DNA of 64,000 nt from Clostridium sp. AM58-1XD (GTDB lineage Bacteria > Bacillota > Clostridia > Lachnospirales > Lachnospiraceae), in NCBI RefSeq assembly GCF_003464085.1, contig NZ_QSDR01000003.1:62001-126000 (forward strand), read 5' to 3'. Each line of letters begins with the position of its first letter. Position 1 is the stretch's first letter. Position numbers and translations under genes: made by a program. Shown one piece after another: positions 46,725-55,020 of this stretch. The notes below the pieces were generated by a model. It worked only from the letters and a program-made list of their open reading frames with translations. It had not been told where the DNA came from and did no database searches.

Positions 46725-47537
46725 ATGGCAGAGATGGAAAATAAAGTACTTGTTTCCGTAGCTCCTGTAGCAGCTACGGACAAGATAATCATACCGGAAA
46801 AAATAGCAGAAGACGTGCTCCGCTGCTACAAGGCAGGCGCAGCAATGGTTCACCTTCATGTAAGGGATGGGGAAGGCAATCTGACGCCGGATATGAGTCT
46901 TCTGGAAGAGACGCTCCGTCTGATCCGGAAGGATTCCGACATCATTATTGAAGTTTCAACAGGCGGAGTTTCCAGTCTGACCATCCAGGAAAGGTGCGCA
47001 CCTTTGTATTCTGACCTCGTAGAAGCATGTTCTTTGAATGTTGGTTCAACAAATTTGGGAAAATCTGTTTACGCGAACCCCATTGATGATGTAGAATACT
47101 GTGTAAGGGAGATCTTGAAACAGAAAAAAACACCGGAAGTGGAAACATTTGAAATCGGCCATACCTGGACGATGCAGGAGCTTATGAGAAAATATGAATT
47201 TGTGTCCCCTGTTCTGTTCAGTATTGTATTGGGACATGAAGGAGAGGCGCCTGCAACGCCGAAGGCGCTGGCAGCCATGATTGAGATGATTCCAGAAGGT
47301 ACATTATGGGGAATTACACATGCCCACCGGAAAGATTTTTCACTGATTGCAGGAGCCCTCGGAATGGGAGCAAAGACTGTAAGAATTGGTTTTGAGGACA
47401 GCAATTATCTGGACCCATGTACTCAGGTGGATTCCAATGCACCTCTTGTAGCCAAGACGGTCAGTCTGCTTCACGCGATGGACAAGGAAGCTATGACACC
47501 AGATGAAGCAAGAGCTTACTTCCGTATTAGCAGATAA
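46725..47537 (+). CDS. BKACE (beta-keto acid cleavage enzyme, DUF849) family protein
   Basis: Start set at ATG 46725, which follows AAGGAG (46708-46713); an upstream ATG at 46692 lies in the cupin gene. About 270 aa, zinc-dependent TIM barrel: MVHLHVRD (His-X-His metal ligands), IIEVSTGG, LNVGSTN, and THAHRKDF. BKACE enzymes condense a beta-keto acid with acetyl-CoA and split it into acetoacetate and a new CoA ester (Kce in lysine fermentation is the founder). No lysine-fermentation genes are present. Together with a DUF1537 kinase this suggests a beta-keto sugar-acid substrate. Confidence 0.88.
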   Translation: MAEMENKVLVSVAPVAATDKIIIPEKIAEDVLRCYKAGAAMVHLHVRDGEGNLTPDMSLLEETLRLIRKDSDIIIEVSTGGVSSLTIQERCAPLYSDLVEACSLNVGSTNLGKSVYANPIDDVEYCVREILKQKKTPEVETFEIGHTWTMQELMRKYEFVSPVLFSIVLGHEGEAPATPKALAAMIEMIPEGTLWGITHAHRKDFSLIAGALGMGAKTVRIGFEDSNYLDPCTQVDSNAPLVAKTVSLLHAMDKEAMTPDEARAYFRISR

Positions 47538-47551
47538 GGGAGGATTATATT

Positions 47552-48973
47552 ATGCTGAGCGCATCCGTACTCACAAAATACCCGTCCGTGGATGTTACCG
47601 CGGTCCAGGCCGCACTTGAGGACGAGGTAAAAAAGGACAGACACAAAATCATAGTACTGGACGATGACCCTACAGGGGTACAGACGGTTCATGACATTTC
47701 TGTTTATACAGACTGGTCGTATGAAAGCATTAAGAAGGGCTTTTTAGAGGACTGCAAGTTATTTTATGTCCTTACAAACTCCAGAGGATTTACTGTTGAG
47801 CAGACGACAAAGGCACATTTGGAAATTGGAGAGACAGTAGCGAAGGTAGCAGACGAACTGGGTATGGAATACGTGATTGTCAGCAGAGGTGATTCCACAC
47901 TGCGCGGCCACTATCCGCTGGAAACAGAACTGATCCGACAGATGGCGGAGAAACACGGTACGAGAAAGGTGGACGGAGAGATCATCTGCCCGTATTTTAA
48001 AGAAGGCGGCCGTTTTACCATCGACAACGTTCATTATGTAAAATATGGTGACGAACTGACTCCTGCCGGTGAGACAGAATTTGCCAAAGACAGGACATTC
48101 GGATATAAATCTTCAAATTTAAAAGAATATGTGGAAGAGAAAACGGAAGGGAAGTATAAGGCAGCCGACGTAGTCGATATATCGCTGGATGAACTCCGCG
48201 CTCTTGATTATGAAGGAATAGAGAAAAAGCTGCTTTCTGTCAGCGGCTTTGGAAAAATTGTAGTAAATGCTGTAGATGCCTGCGATCTTAAGGTGTTCTG
48301 CGTAGCGCTTTATCGTGCAATGGCGAAAGGACACAGTTTTATGTTCCGTACGGCGGCAGGCTTTGTAAAAGAATTCGGCGCCATCAGCGACAAGCCCCTT
48401 CTCACCAGGAAGGATATGGTTACGACCGATACGAATGCAGGCGGAATCATAGTGGTTGGATCCCATACAAAGAAGACCACCAGTCAGCTGGAAGCTCTTA
48501 AAACAGTTCCGGGAATTGAATTTATAGAGTTTAATTCGGATCTTGTTCTGGATGAAGATCAATTCAAAGAAGAGATCGCTTCTGTCATTAAGAAGGAGGA
48601 AGAATTGATTCAGAGCGGTACAACGGTTGCCGTATATACCAAGAGAAAGCTTCTGTCACTGGAAAACGATACGCCGGAGGCAGCTCTGGTGCGTTCGGTA
48701 AAGATTTCCGATGCAGTACAGTCACTTGTAGGCAGTCTGAAGGTAACGCCGGCCTTTGTAGTAGCAAAAGGAGGAATCACATCCAGCGATGTGGGAACGA
48801 AAGCGCTTCAGGTTAAGAGGGCGACGGTGCTGGGCCAGATCCGTCCGGGAATTCCGGTATGGCAGACAGGAGAAGAGAGCCGTTTCCCAGGTATTCCGTA
48901 CATCATTTTCCCAGGCAATGTTGGGGAAGAGACGACTTTGAAAGAAGCAGTGGAAATTCTTTTAGATAAGTAA
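47552..48973 (+). CDS. DUF1537 four-carbon acid-sugar kinase family protein
   Basis: A 473-aa kinase of the family that phosphorylates threonate, erythronate or 3-oxo-tetronate. N-terminal motif IIVLDDDPTGVQTVHD, substrate loop SRGDSTLRGHYPLE, and C-terminal nucleotide domain motifs VVAKGGITSSDVGTKAL and FPGNVGEE. Usual partners are a PdxA2 dehydrogenase or an OtnC aldolase with isomerase. None is adjacent, although a PdxA2-like gene lies at 12331. Here the neighbour is BKACE, an unusual pairing. The start is 14 bases after the BKACE stop. Confidence 0.9.
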   Translation: MLSASVLTKYPSVDVTAVQAALEDEVKKDRHKIIVLDDDPTGVQTVHDISVYTDWSYESIKKGFLEDCKLFYVLTNSRGFTVEQTTKAHLEIGETVAKVADELGMEYVIVSRGDSTLRGHYPLETELIRQMAEKHGTRKVDGEIICPYFKEGGRFTIDNVHYVKYGDELTPAGETEFAKDRTFGYKSSNLKEYVEEKTEGKYKAADVVDISLDELRALDYEGIEKKLLSVSGFGKIVVNAVDACDLKVFCVALYRAMAKGHSFMFRTAAGFVKEFGAISDKPLLTRKDMVTTDTNAGGIIVVGSHTKKTTSQLEALKTVPGIEFIEFNSDLVLDEDQFKEEIASVIKKEEELIQSGTTVAVYTKRKLLSLENDTPEAALVRSVKISDAVQSLVGSLKVTPAFVVAKGGITSSDVGTKALQVKRATVLGQIRPGIPVWQTGEESRFPGIPYIIFPGNVGEETTLKEAVEILLDK

Positions 48974-48978
48974 GGCGC

Positions 48979-49058
48979 TGTAAAAGAAATCATGAATGCC
49001 GCCAATATCAGATTCTGTTCTTGGGAAAATGGTATTGGCGGCATTGCACTTTTTTACA
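48979..49058. terminator. Strong bidirectional terminator
   Basis: Outer TGTAAAA/TTTTTACA and an exact 13-bp inner helix AATGCCGCCAATA (48995-49007) with TATTGGCGGCATT (49033-49045). It lies between convergent genes. Confidence 0.85.
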
Positions 49059-49087
49059 ACACCCTCAGTTATTATTATTATGCAAGA

Positions 49088-49798
49088 TCAGATGCAGGCT
49101 CTGACAAACGCTTCAAACAAAGCGCGTTCCTCCGGCTGTTTCGTCCAAAGATGCTCCGGATGCCACTGAACAGCCAGAAAGAATGGATAACCCGGATATT
49201 CCACAGCCTCTACAAGATGGCCGGAAGCACAGGCGCATGTTTCCAGGCACGGAGCGAGATCTTTAATTGCCTGATGGTGCATACTGTTAACCATCAGAGA
49301 GGATTCGCCAGTAATCTCGGAAAGAAGAGTGCCGGGGAATACATCTACGGTGTGACAGGGAATTTTAAAGTCAAAGGTCTGATCATGGGCTACGGGAATC
49401 TCACTTGAGAATTGGCTTTCAATATCCTGATAGATGGTTCCTCCAAGTGCAATATTTAAAATCTGAATTCCGCGGCATACGCCGAAAACCGGTTTTTCCT
49501 GTTCCATAATAATAGGAAGGATATCCATTTCCAGAGTATCACGCAGAGGTGATATATTCCTGCATTTCGGATGAGTTTCTTCGCCGAACAGGAAGGAATG
49601 AACGTCGGGCCCCCCGGTAAACAGAAAGCCGTCCAGGGTATCGACAAGCTGTTTTAAGTCCTGTTCTGATATTTCCAGCGGAAGAACGACGGGAATGCCT
49701 CCTGCAGCTGTAATAGCCCTCGTATATGCAGATCTCATATAGATGTCATTCGTTGCAGTGTCATGGTACGGCAATAAGCCAATAAGCGGTTTGCTCAT
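49088..49798 (-). CDS. Gamma-glutamyl-gamma-aminobutyrate hydrolase family peptidase
   Basis: A 236-aa class I glutamine-amidotransferase-like hydrolase. Nucleophile elbow FGVCRGIQILN (Cys about 110), and catalytic His/Glu in AVQWHPEHLW; opening LIGLLPYHDTATNDIYMRSAY is typical of PuuD-type enzymes. It cleaves gamma-glutamyl amides such as gamma-glutamyl-GABA. It is a single gene on the minus strand, with GAGG ahead of its start. The substrate in this organism is not shown. Confidence 0.87.
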   Translation of the reverse strand: MSKPLIGLLPYHDTATNDIYMRSAYTRAITAAGGIPVVLPLEISEQDLKQLVDTLDGFLFTGGPDVHSFLFGEETHPKCRNISPLRDTLEMDILPIIMEQEKPVFGVCRGIQILNIALGGTIYQDIESQFSSEIPVAHDQTFDFKIPCHTVDVFPGTLLSEITGESSLMVNSMHHQAIKDLAPCLETCACASGHLVEAVEYPGYPFFLAVQWHPEHLWTKQPEERALFEAFVRACI

Positions 49799-49883
49799 GT
49801 ATAAACCTCGCTTTCACAATAAGAATAAAGTAGGCAGGGCCAAAGGATGAAATCTTTCCTCACAGGATGATTTTCCCTATGCA

Positions 49884-49916
49884 ACAAAAAGCCCCATCCA
49901 GATCGGATGGAGCTTT
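49884..49916 (-). terminator. Terminator of the ferredoxin gene
   Basis: On the minus strand, AAAGCTCCATCC pairs with GGATGGGGCTTT around GATCT, followed by TTGTTG; it starts 15 bases after the ferredoxin stop codon. Confidence 0.75.
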
Positions 49917-49930
49917 ATGTATTGGATATA

Positions 49931-50101
49931 TTAGCCCTCAGAAATAGCACCTGTTGGGCATGTACCAGCACAAGTACCGCAGTCGATGCATGTATCAGCA
50001 TTGATCTCGTACTTTCCGTCACCTTCAGCGATAGCACCAACTGGACATTCACCAGCACAAGCGCCACAGCTAACGCAAGAATCACTAATTACGTATGCCA
50101 T
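49931..50101 (-). CDS. 2[4Fe-4S] ferredoxin (56 aa)
   Basis: A complete small gene: ATG at 50101-50099, stop TAA at 49933-49931, with GGAGGC seven bases upstream. The protein shows two clostridial ferredoxin cluster motifs, CVSCGACAGECPVGAI and CIDCGTCAGTCPTGAI (C-x2-C-x2-C-x3-CP each). It carries electrons for anaerobic metabolism, for example to radical-SAM activation or pyruvate:ferredoxin oxidoreductase. It lies next to pflA but has its own terminator. Confidence 0.95.
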   Translation of the reverse strand: MAYVISDSCVSCGACAGECPVGAIAEGDGKYEINADTCIDCGTCAGTCPTGAISEG

Positions 50102-50218
50102 AATAATTGCCTCCTTTATATTCTTTAGATTAGTCTCTATTTTATACTATAAACATAAATTATTCAAGTGGAAAATGATGTTGGGATTGTTTAAATTTAG
50201 GAGCAGAAACCGAAAGGA

Positions 50219-50983
50219 TTACCGGCTGTCATTTAGAGCCTGGCGCCGTTCATCCCGGATTCCCCGAAGAATCACCGTCCTGGCGGCAGCAGCCTCTTCT
50301 GCGCTCAGGGGCTTTGTATTTTCAAGAGGATAGGAAATTCCCAGCTGCTTATATTTTTCCTTTCCCATATCGTGATAGGGAAGGACGTCCAGAGCCTTAA
50401 CGTTCGAAAGACTGCCGATAAACCGGCCGACACGATACAGTTCCTCCTGCTGGAAGGTGATTCCTGGAACAACTACGTGGCGAATCCATACGGGAATATG
50501 CTTATGATCCAGATAGCGGGCAAAAGCCAGGATGTTTTCATTCGGATGGCCGCAGAGCTTCTGGTGTTCAGCGGAATCAATATGCTTGATGTCTAAGAGG
50601 ATCAGATCCGTAACGGTGAGAAGCAGATCGATTTTGCCAGTCAGCTTTGAATTGTCTGGAACATACAGGATTCCGGATGTATCCAGACATGTGTGTATTC
50701 CATGACCTTTGGCCAGCGTGAACAGCTCGATCAGAAAATCCAGCTGCATCATCGGTTCTCCTCCGCTGACGGTAATTCCGCCGTTTCGATAGTAGGTTTG
50801 GGAGGCCATGTACTGACGGATGATCTCCTCCGGTTCCATTTCCGTTCCTCCACCCGGTTCCCACGTATCAGGATTATGACAGTAAAGGCAGCGCATGGGG
50901 CAGCCTTTTAAGAAAACAACAAGGCGGATTCCCGGTCCGTCTACCGTTCCAAAGCTTTCTATGGAATGAACATATCCTTTCAT
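50219..50983 (-). CDS. pflA: Pyruvate formate-lyase activating enzyme
   Basis: A 254-aa radical-SAM enzyme. The cluster motif CPMRCLYCHNPDTW (C-x3-C-x2-C) follows GIRLVVFLKG; GGITVSGGEPMMQ is the SAM-binding GGE-type stretch. Opening VHSIESFGTVDGPGIR is diagnostic of PflA. It installs the glycyl radical on the formate-lyase radical domain, here encoded separately at 51094-51345. It lies downstream of that gene on the same strand, with a hairpin between. Confidence 0.95.
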   Translation of the reverse strand: MKGYVHSIESFGTVDGPGIRLVVFLKGCPMRCLYCHNPDTWEPGGGTEMEPEEIIRQYMASQTYYRNGGITVSGGEPMMQLDFLIELFTLAKGHGIHTCLDTSGILYVPDNSKLTGKIDLLLTVTDLILLDIKHIDSAEHQKLCGHPNENILAFARYLDHKHIPVWIRHVVVPGITFQQEELYRVGRFIGSLSNVKALDVLPYHDMGKEKYKQLGISYPLENTKPLSAEEAAAARTVILRGIRDERRQALNDSR

Positions 50984-51028
50984 GGCACGACTTCCTTTCC
51001 TGTATATTTATACAGATGATAATTAGAA

Positions 51029-51071
51029 GAGGGTGCGGCAAAAGTAAAACAATGCTTTTTGCGGCACCCTC
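51029..51071 (-). terminator. Hairpin between glycyl-radical subunit gene and pflA
   Basis: GAGGGTGC-GCAAAAG and CTTTTTGCGGCACCCTC pair almost fully. The T-run is weak on the minus-strand exit, so it may be a partial terminator or an RNA-stabilising end that lowers pflA expression relative to pflB. Confidence 0.6.
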
Positions 51072-51093
51072 GTGTAGGTTTACGATATTAACA

Positions 51094-51345
51094 TTAGATT
51101 GACGTATGGAACGTACGGGAAATGACCTCGTCCTGCTGTTCCTTTGTCAGCTTGTTGAAGTTAACTGCGTATCCGGATACACGCACGGTCAGCTGAGGAT
51201 ATTTTTCCGGGTGAGCCTGTGCATCCAGAAGCGTTTCTTTTGTAAACACATTTACATTTAAATGATGTCCGCCCTGCTGTACATAGCCGTCTAACAGGGA
51301 TACAAGATTGTCAATCTGCGCGTCGCTAACATTTATATTTGCCAT
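51094..51345 (-). CDS. Stand-alone glycyl-radical domain of pyruvate formate-lyase
   Basis: An 83-aa protein equal to the last part of classical [40 protein letters not shown] with the radical Gly in RVSGYAV, and [18 protein letters not shown] (the three parts are shown separately). It has its own AAGGAG site and start codon 30 bases after the pflB stop. It resembles GrcA/YfiD in size but here complements a pflB that lacks this domain, so it is an obligate second subunit rather than a repair spare part. Confidence 0.9.
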   Translation of the reverse strand: MANINVSDAQIDNLVSLLDGYVQQGGHHLNVNVFTKETLLDAQAHPEKYPQLTVRVSGYAVNFNKLTKEQQDEVISRTFHTSI

Positions 51346-51375
51346 AGCTGAGTCTCCTTTTCTTATTGTGTACGA

Positions 51376-53462
51376 TTATTCTCTGTCCATTCCGTCAAAT
51401 AAGGTTGCTCCGTCACATGCACCGCAGCCGTCAAGCTCAACATCCAGATCGCCCATAAATACCTGAGTTCCCTTTCCAAGAGCATCCGGGATGATGGAGA
51501 AGGTGTTGGATATTCCGTCCTGAGCGTCCTTGAAAGGAAGCTTGGCTACAGAAGAGAGGGAAGCGACGGCTCCGTGAGTATCACGCCTGTGCATTGGATT
51601 GGCTCCTGGAGCAAAGGGCTGTCCTGATTTTCTTCCGTCCGGTGTAGCGCCTGTATTCTTGCCGTAAACCACATTAGAGGTAATGGTGAGAATGGAGGTG
51701 GTGTGGATTCCGCCCCGGTAAGCGTGGTTCCTCTTAATATAGTTCAGGAACGTATGAACGATGTCACTTGCTATTTCATCAACACGGTCATCGTTGTTGC
51801 CGTATTTCGGGAAATCCCCTTCTACGATATAGTCAACGACAATGCCGTTTTCATCTCTTACGGTCTTAACCTTCGCATATTTGATGGCGGACAGGGAATC
51901 GGCAACAACAGAGAGTCCGGCGATACCGGTAGCAAACCATCTCGTCACCTTCTGATCGTGAAGAGCCATCTGAATTTTTTCGTAGCAGTATTTATCATGC
52001 ATGTAGTGAATGATATTCAAAGCATTGACATATACCTGAGCAAGCCACTGCATCATGTTGTGGTAAGCTTCCATGACCTCATCATAGTCCAGATACTCCG
52101 ATGTAATCGGACGGTAAGTCGGCCCAATCTGCTTTTTAGTCATTTCATCTACACCGCCGTTGATTGCATAAAGAAGGCATTTCGCCAGGTTGGCGCGGGC
52201 TCCAAAGAACTGCATTTCCTTTCCTACACGCATAGAGGATACACAGCATGCAATTGCATAATCATCACCGTGAGTAACTCTCATCAGATCGTCGTTCTCA
52301 TACTGTACGGAAGACGACTGGATGGAAGTTTTTGCACAGTAACGCTTGAAATTCTCAGGAAGCTTTGTTGACCAGAGTACGGTTAAGTTCGGCTCCGGCG
52401 CCGTACCGAGGTTCTCCAGTGTGTGAAGATAACGGAAGGACATCTTAGTAACCATATGGCGGCCATCGATGCCTACGCCTCCGATAGATTCAGTCACCCA
52501 TGTAGGATCGCCGGAAAACAGAGTATTGTATTCCGGAGTACGGGCAAATTTGATCATGCGCAGCTTCATGATGAAGTGATCGATAAATTCCTGAATCTGT
52601 TCTTCTGTAAATGTGCCTTCAGCCAGGTCGCGCTGTGCATAGATGTCCAGGAAGGTAGAGGTCCGTCCAAGAGACATGGCGGCGCCGTTCTGTTCTTTGA
52701 CAGCAGCCAGATATCCGAAGTATGTCCACTGAATCGCTTCCTGCACATTAACAGCCGGACGGGAAAGATCGAAACCGTAAATCTGTCCAAGCTTCTTTAA
52801 GTCGTCCAGAGCGCGGATCTGTTCAGAGAGCTCTTCGCGGTCACGGATCACTTCAGAGTACATGATTGTACGTGTTGTTGCCTTCTGCTCTTCTTTGTCC
52901 TTAATCAGGCGGTCCACACCATAGAGAGCAATTCTTCTGTAGTCGCCGATAATGCGTCCGCGTCCGTAAGCATCCGGAAGGCCTGTAATGATATGGCTGG
53001 AACGGCATGCGCGCATTTCCGGGGTATAGGCGTCAAATACGCCGGCATTATGGGTCTTTCTGTGAACCGAAAAAAATTCGGAAATTTCCGGATCCACTTT
53101 ATATCCGTTATCAAGGCATGCCTTTCTGCCATACGGATTCCGCCGTAAGGCTGAAGGGCACGTTTAAAGGGCTTGTCTGTCTGGAATCCTACAATCGTCT
53201 CTTTTGACTTTTCCAGATATCCTGGTCCGTGAGAGGTAATTGTGGAAATTACTCTGGTATCCATGTCCAGAACTCCGCCGGCTTCCCGTTCTTTCTGTGA
53301 GAGATCCATGACCTGATCCCATAAATCTTTCGTGTTTTGCGTTGGGCCTGCTAAAAATGACTCATCTCCGTCATAAGGTGTATAGTTTTTCTGAATAAAA
53401 TCTCTGACGTTGATTTCTTTTTCCCAAACGCCGTTCTGGAATGTTCTCCATTCGTTTTTCAT
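51376..53462 (-). CDS. pflB: Formate C-acetyltransferase catalytic subunit, lacking radical domain (frameshifted)
   Basis: Converts pyruvate and CoA to formate and acetyl-CoA. Landmarks: [18 protein letters not shown] at the start, [17 protein letters not shown], active-site cysteine pair in [16 protein letters not shown], and FGARANLAK. At about 53128 one A is missing from a run (GCAGAAAGGCATG); restored it reads [17 protein letters not shown], giving about 695 aa. The protein ends after [16 protein letters not shown] with a Cys-containing tail ([19 protein letters not shown]), just where classical PFL enters its glycyl-radical domain. That domain is the next gene. The frameshift is probably a sequence error, while the C-terminal split is real. 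Confidence 0.93.
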
Positions 53463-53777
53463 CCTTAGAGTACCTCCTGTTTATTGTATAAAGATCACAT
53501 GATTGATTAGTAACTCTTATAAAAACAGCTCTATATAAAAGAACAACTTATATTAGCTAGAACTATTATATTCTATTCCTTGTATACACGTCAAGAAATA
53601 TTTTAATATTGTGAAAAAGTATCAATAATGGAAGTAAAAGCCGCTTTTCCTTTGCCAGAATAAGGAAATTAAGAGGAAAGCGGCCTTGAAAAGAAAAGAA
53701 AAAAGTATTATAGTAATTCATAGGGTTATAGACACATACGGTATGTCCCCAAATTCACGGATAAGGAGAAAAACAAA
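53463..53777. other. Divergent spacer between pflB and the DUF1858 gene
   Basis: It contains a pflB promoter (53565-53594) giving a leader of about 95 bases, and an inverted repeat with CCGCTTTTCC and GGAAAGCGG arms (53641-53683). No gene or clear plus-strand promoter was recognised. Confidence 0.5.
53565..53594 (-). promoter_or_regulatory. Sigma-A promoter of pflB
   Basis: On the minus strand TTGACG (53594-53589), 18-base spacer, perfect TATAAT (53570-53565). Confidence 0.7.
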
Positions 53778-53978
53778 ATGCAGATTAATAAAGATATGTT
53801 AATCGGACAGTTAGTTACGATGGACGAATTAATTCCGGCAATGTTAATGCGTGCAGGCATGCATTGTCTTGGCTGCCCGTCCGCACAGGGTGAATCGCTG
53901 GCAGAGGCCTGCATGGTGCATGGAATTGACTGTGATGAATTAGTTGCCCAGATGAATGAAATTCTGGCTACAAGATAA
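53778..53978 (+). CDS. DUF1858 domain protein (redox disulfide type)
   Basis: A 66-aa protein that is essentially one DUF1858 domain. The key motif is MHCLGCPSAQGESLAEAC, with a Cys-x2-Cys pair and a third Cys. Such proteins are often called hybrid-cluster-protein-associated redox disulfide domain proteins. It is monocistronic with a terminator 15 bases behind it. A redox-related role fits but is not proven. Confidence 0.85.
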   Translation: MQINKDMLIGQLVTMDELIPAMLMRAGMHCLGCPSAQGESLAEACMVHGIDCDELVAQMNEILATR

Positions 53979-53993
53979 GGATAATTATCGATG

Positions 53994-54041
53994 AAAATGG
54001 CTGCAGTCTCGGATAAAATACCTGAGGCTGCAGCCATTTTT
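53994..54041 (+). terminator. Rho-independent terminator after the DUF1858 gene
   Basis: AAAATGGCTGCAGTCTC pairs with GAGGCTGCAGCCATTTT (one mismatch) and ends in a five-T run. Confidence 0.85.
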
Positions 54042-54095
54042 AATTGTTACGGGCTTGCAGCGGCCGTTACTTGACCGCTGAAACATCCTCATGGT

Positions 54096-54827
54096 TTACG
54101 ATATCAGGGAAAGAGACTGAAGCGCGTGTCCCTTGCTGATAATCTCATAATGTTCGCAGTAATATGCTTCGGCCGCATATTCAAATTTGACCTTTGTTCC
54201 GTACTCGGCAAGAACATTGAGAACGCGGCTGAATTCAAGAGAATCGGGACCGTCGCTGTGGACGATCAGATAATACTGATTCGTTCCTGGATTTTTATAC
54301 AGTGTATTCTCGCCTTCATAGAGGGAACCGGCAGAATGGGCAGCTTCGATAATTGTATCGAGACTGCTGAAGGAGTAGATTCGGGAAGTAGAGGATTCCG
54401 ATTTTTCAGAAGTACTGTCGGAAGACTTCTCATCCTTCTTGCTGTCCGATCCGGATGGGGCAAGTTTTTCAATCAGGCCGTCAGCGCCTTCCAAAAGTTC
54501 ACTGGCCAGATTGGAAAGAATGCTGTCTTCGTCATCCGGCATAGGAGAAAATTTGGAAAAACGGGTATCCAGTTCTTCTGGATCTTCTATTTTTGTAATT
54601 ACCAGCATAACACTTTCATTAGAGAGAGGAATCGCCTCAACCATCAGAGGAATATCGTCGGCCTCGAATCCTACTTCATTGGAAGCCTTTTGGATCATCT
54701 CGCGAAAGAGGTTGCGGGCCTTTTCAGTACCGTAAGCCAGTTCACCGAGATTTAAGTTACGGACACTTAAATCAAAACTTGTCAGGGTACAGCGAATTTG
54801 ACTTTCATTTATACGTTCTATCTTCAT
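54096..54827 (-). CDS. mecA: Adaptor protein MecA
   Basis: A 243-aa ClpC adaptor. N-terminal substrate-binding part: IERINESQIRCTLTSFDL...LGELAYGTEKARNLFREM. An acidic/Ser-rich linker (about 120-145, SDSKKDEKSSDSTSEKSES) joins a C-terminal ClpC-binding domain (YSFSSLDTIIEAAHSAGS...). MecA delivers targets to ClpCP protease in Firmicutes. It is an isolated minus-strand gene. Confidence 0.9.
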   Translation of the reverse strand: MKIERINESQIRCTLTSFDLSVRNLNLGELAYGTEKARNLFREMIQKASNEVGFEADDIPLMVEAIPLSNESVMLVITKIEDPEELDTRFSKFSPMPDDEDSILSNLASELLEGADGLIEKLAPSGSDSKKDEKSSDSTSEKSESSTSRIYSFSSLDTIIEAAHSAGSLYEGENTLYKNPGTNQYYLIVHSDGPDSLEFSRVLNVLAEYGTKVKFEYAAEAYYCEHYEIISKGHALQSLSLIS

Positions 54828-54959
54828 AGGATCACTTCCTTTGTTTGAGTTTTAAAATGGGCGCATTCCTTCAATATAAATATACTATATCATATAGCAA
54901 AATATCAATTACTATGTGAAAAATTAAGAATTTTTTTATGGAATACAGGGAAATAATAA

Positions 54960-54988
54960 TTGTAAAAGGCAAAAATGTGTATTAAAAT
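54960..54988 (+). promoter_or_regulatory. Promoter of the kinase/MinD-like gene group
   Basis: TTGTAA (54960-54965), 17-base spacer, TAAAAT (54983-54988), followed by AAGGAGGTG at 55015-55023. Confidence 0.5.
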
Positions 54989-55020
54989 ATGGTTTAAGAG
55001 ATGATATTGGAAAAAAGGAG

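Noticed and set aside
49030..49047. Sigma-54-like TTGGCGGCATTGC
   Set aside because: GG and GC are only seven bases apart and the stretch is one arm of a terminator.
51094..51345. GrcA/YfiD-type spare radical protein
   Set aside because: The neighbouring pflB itself lacks the radical domain, so this is the missing part of the enzyme rather than an accessory copy.
53609..53625. Rex-like redox operator upstream of pflB
   Set aside because: TTGTGAAAAAGTATCAA keeps only one good half-site; the second half is too far from TCACAA to claim.
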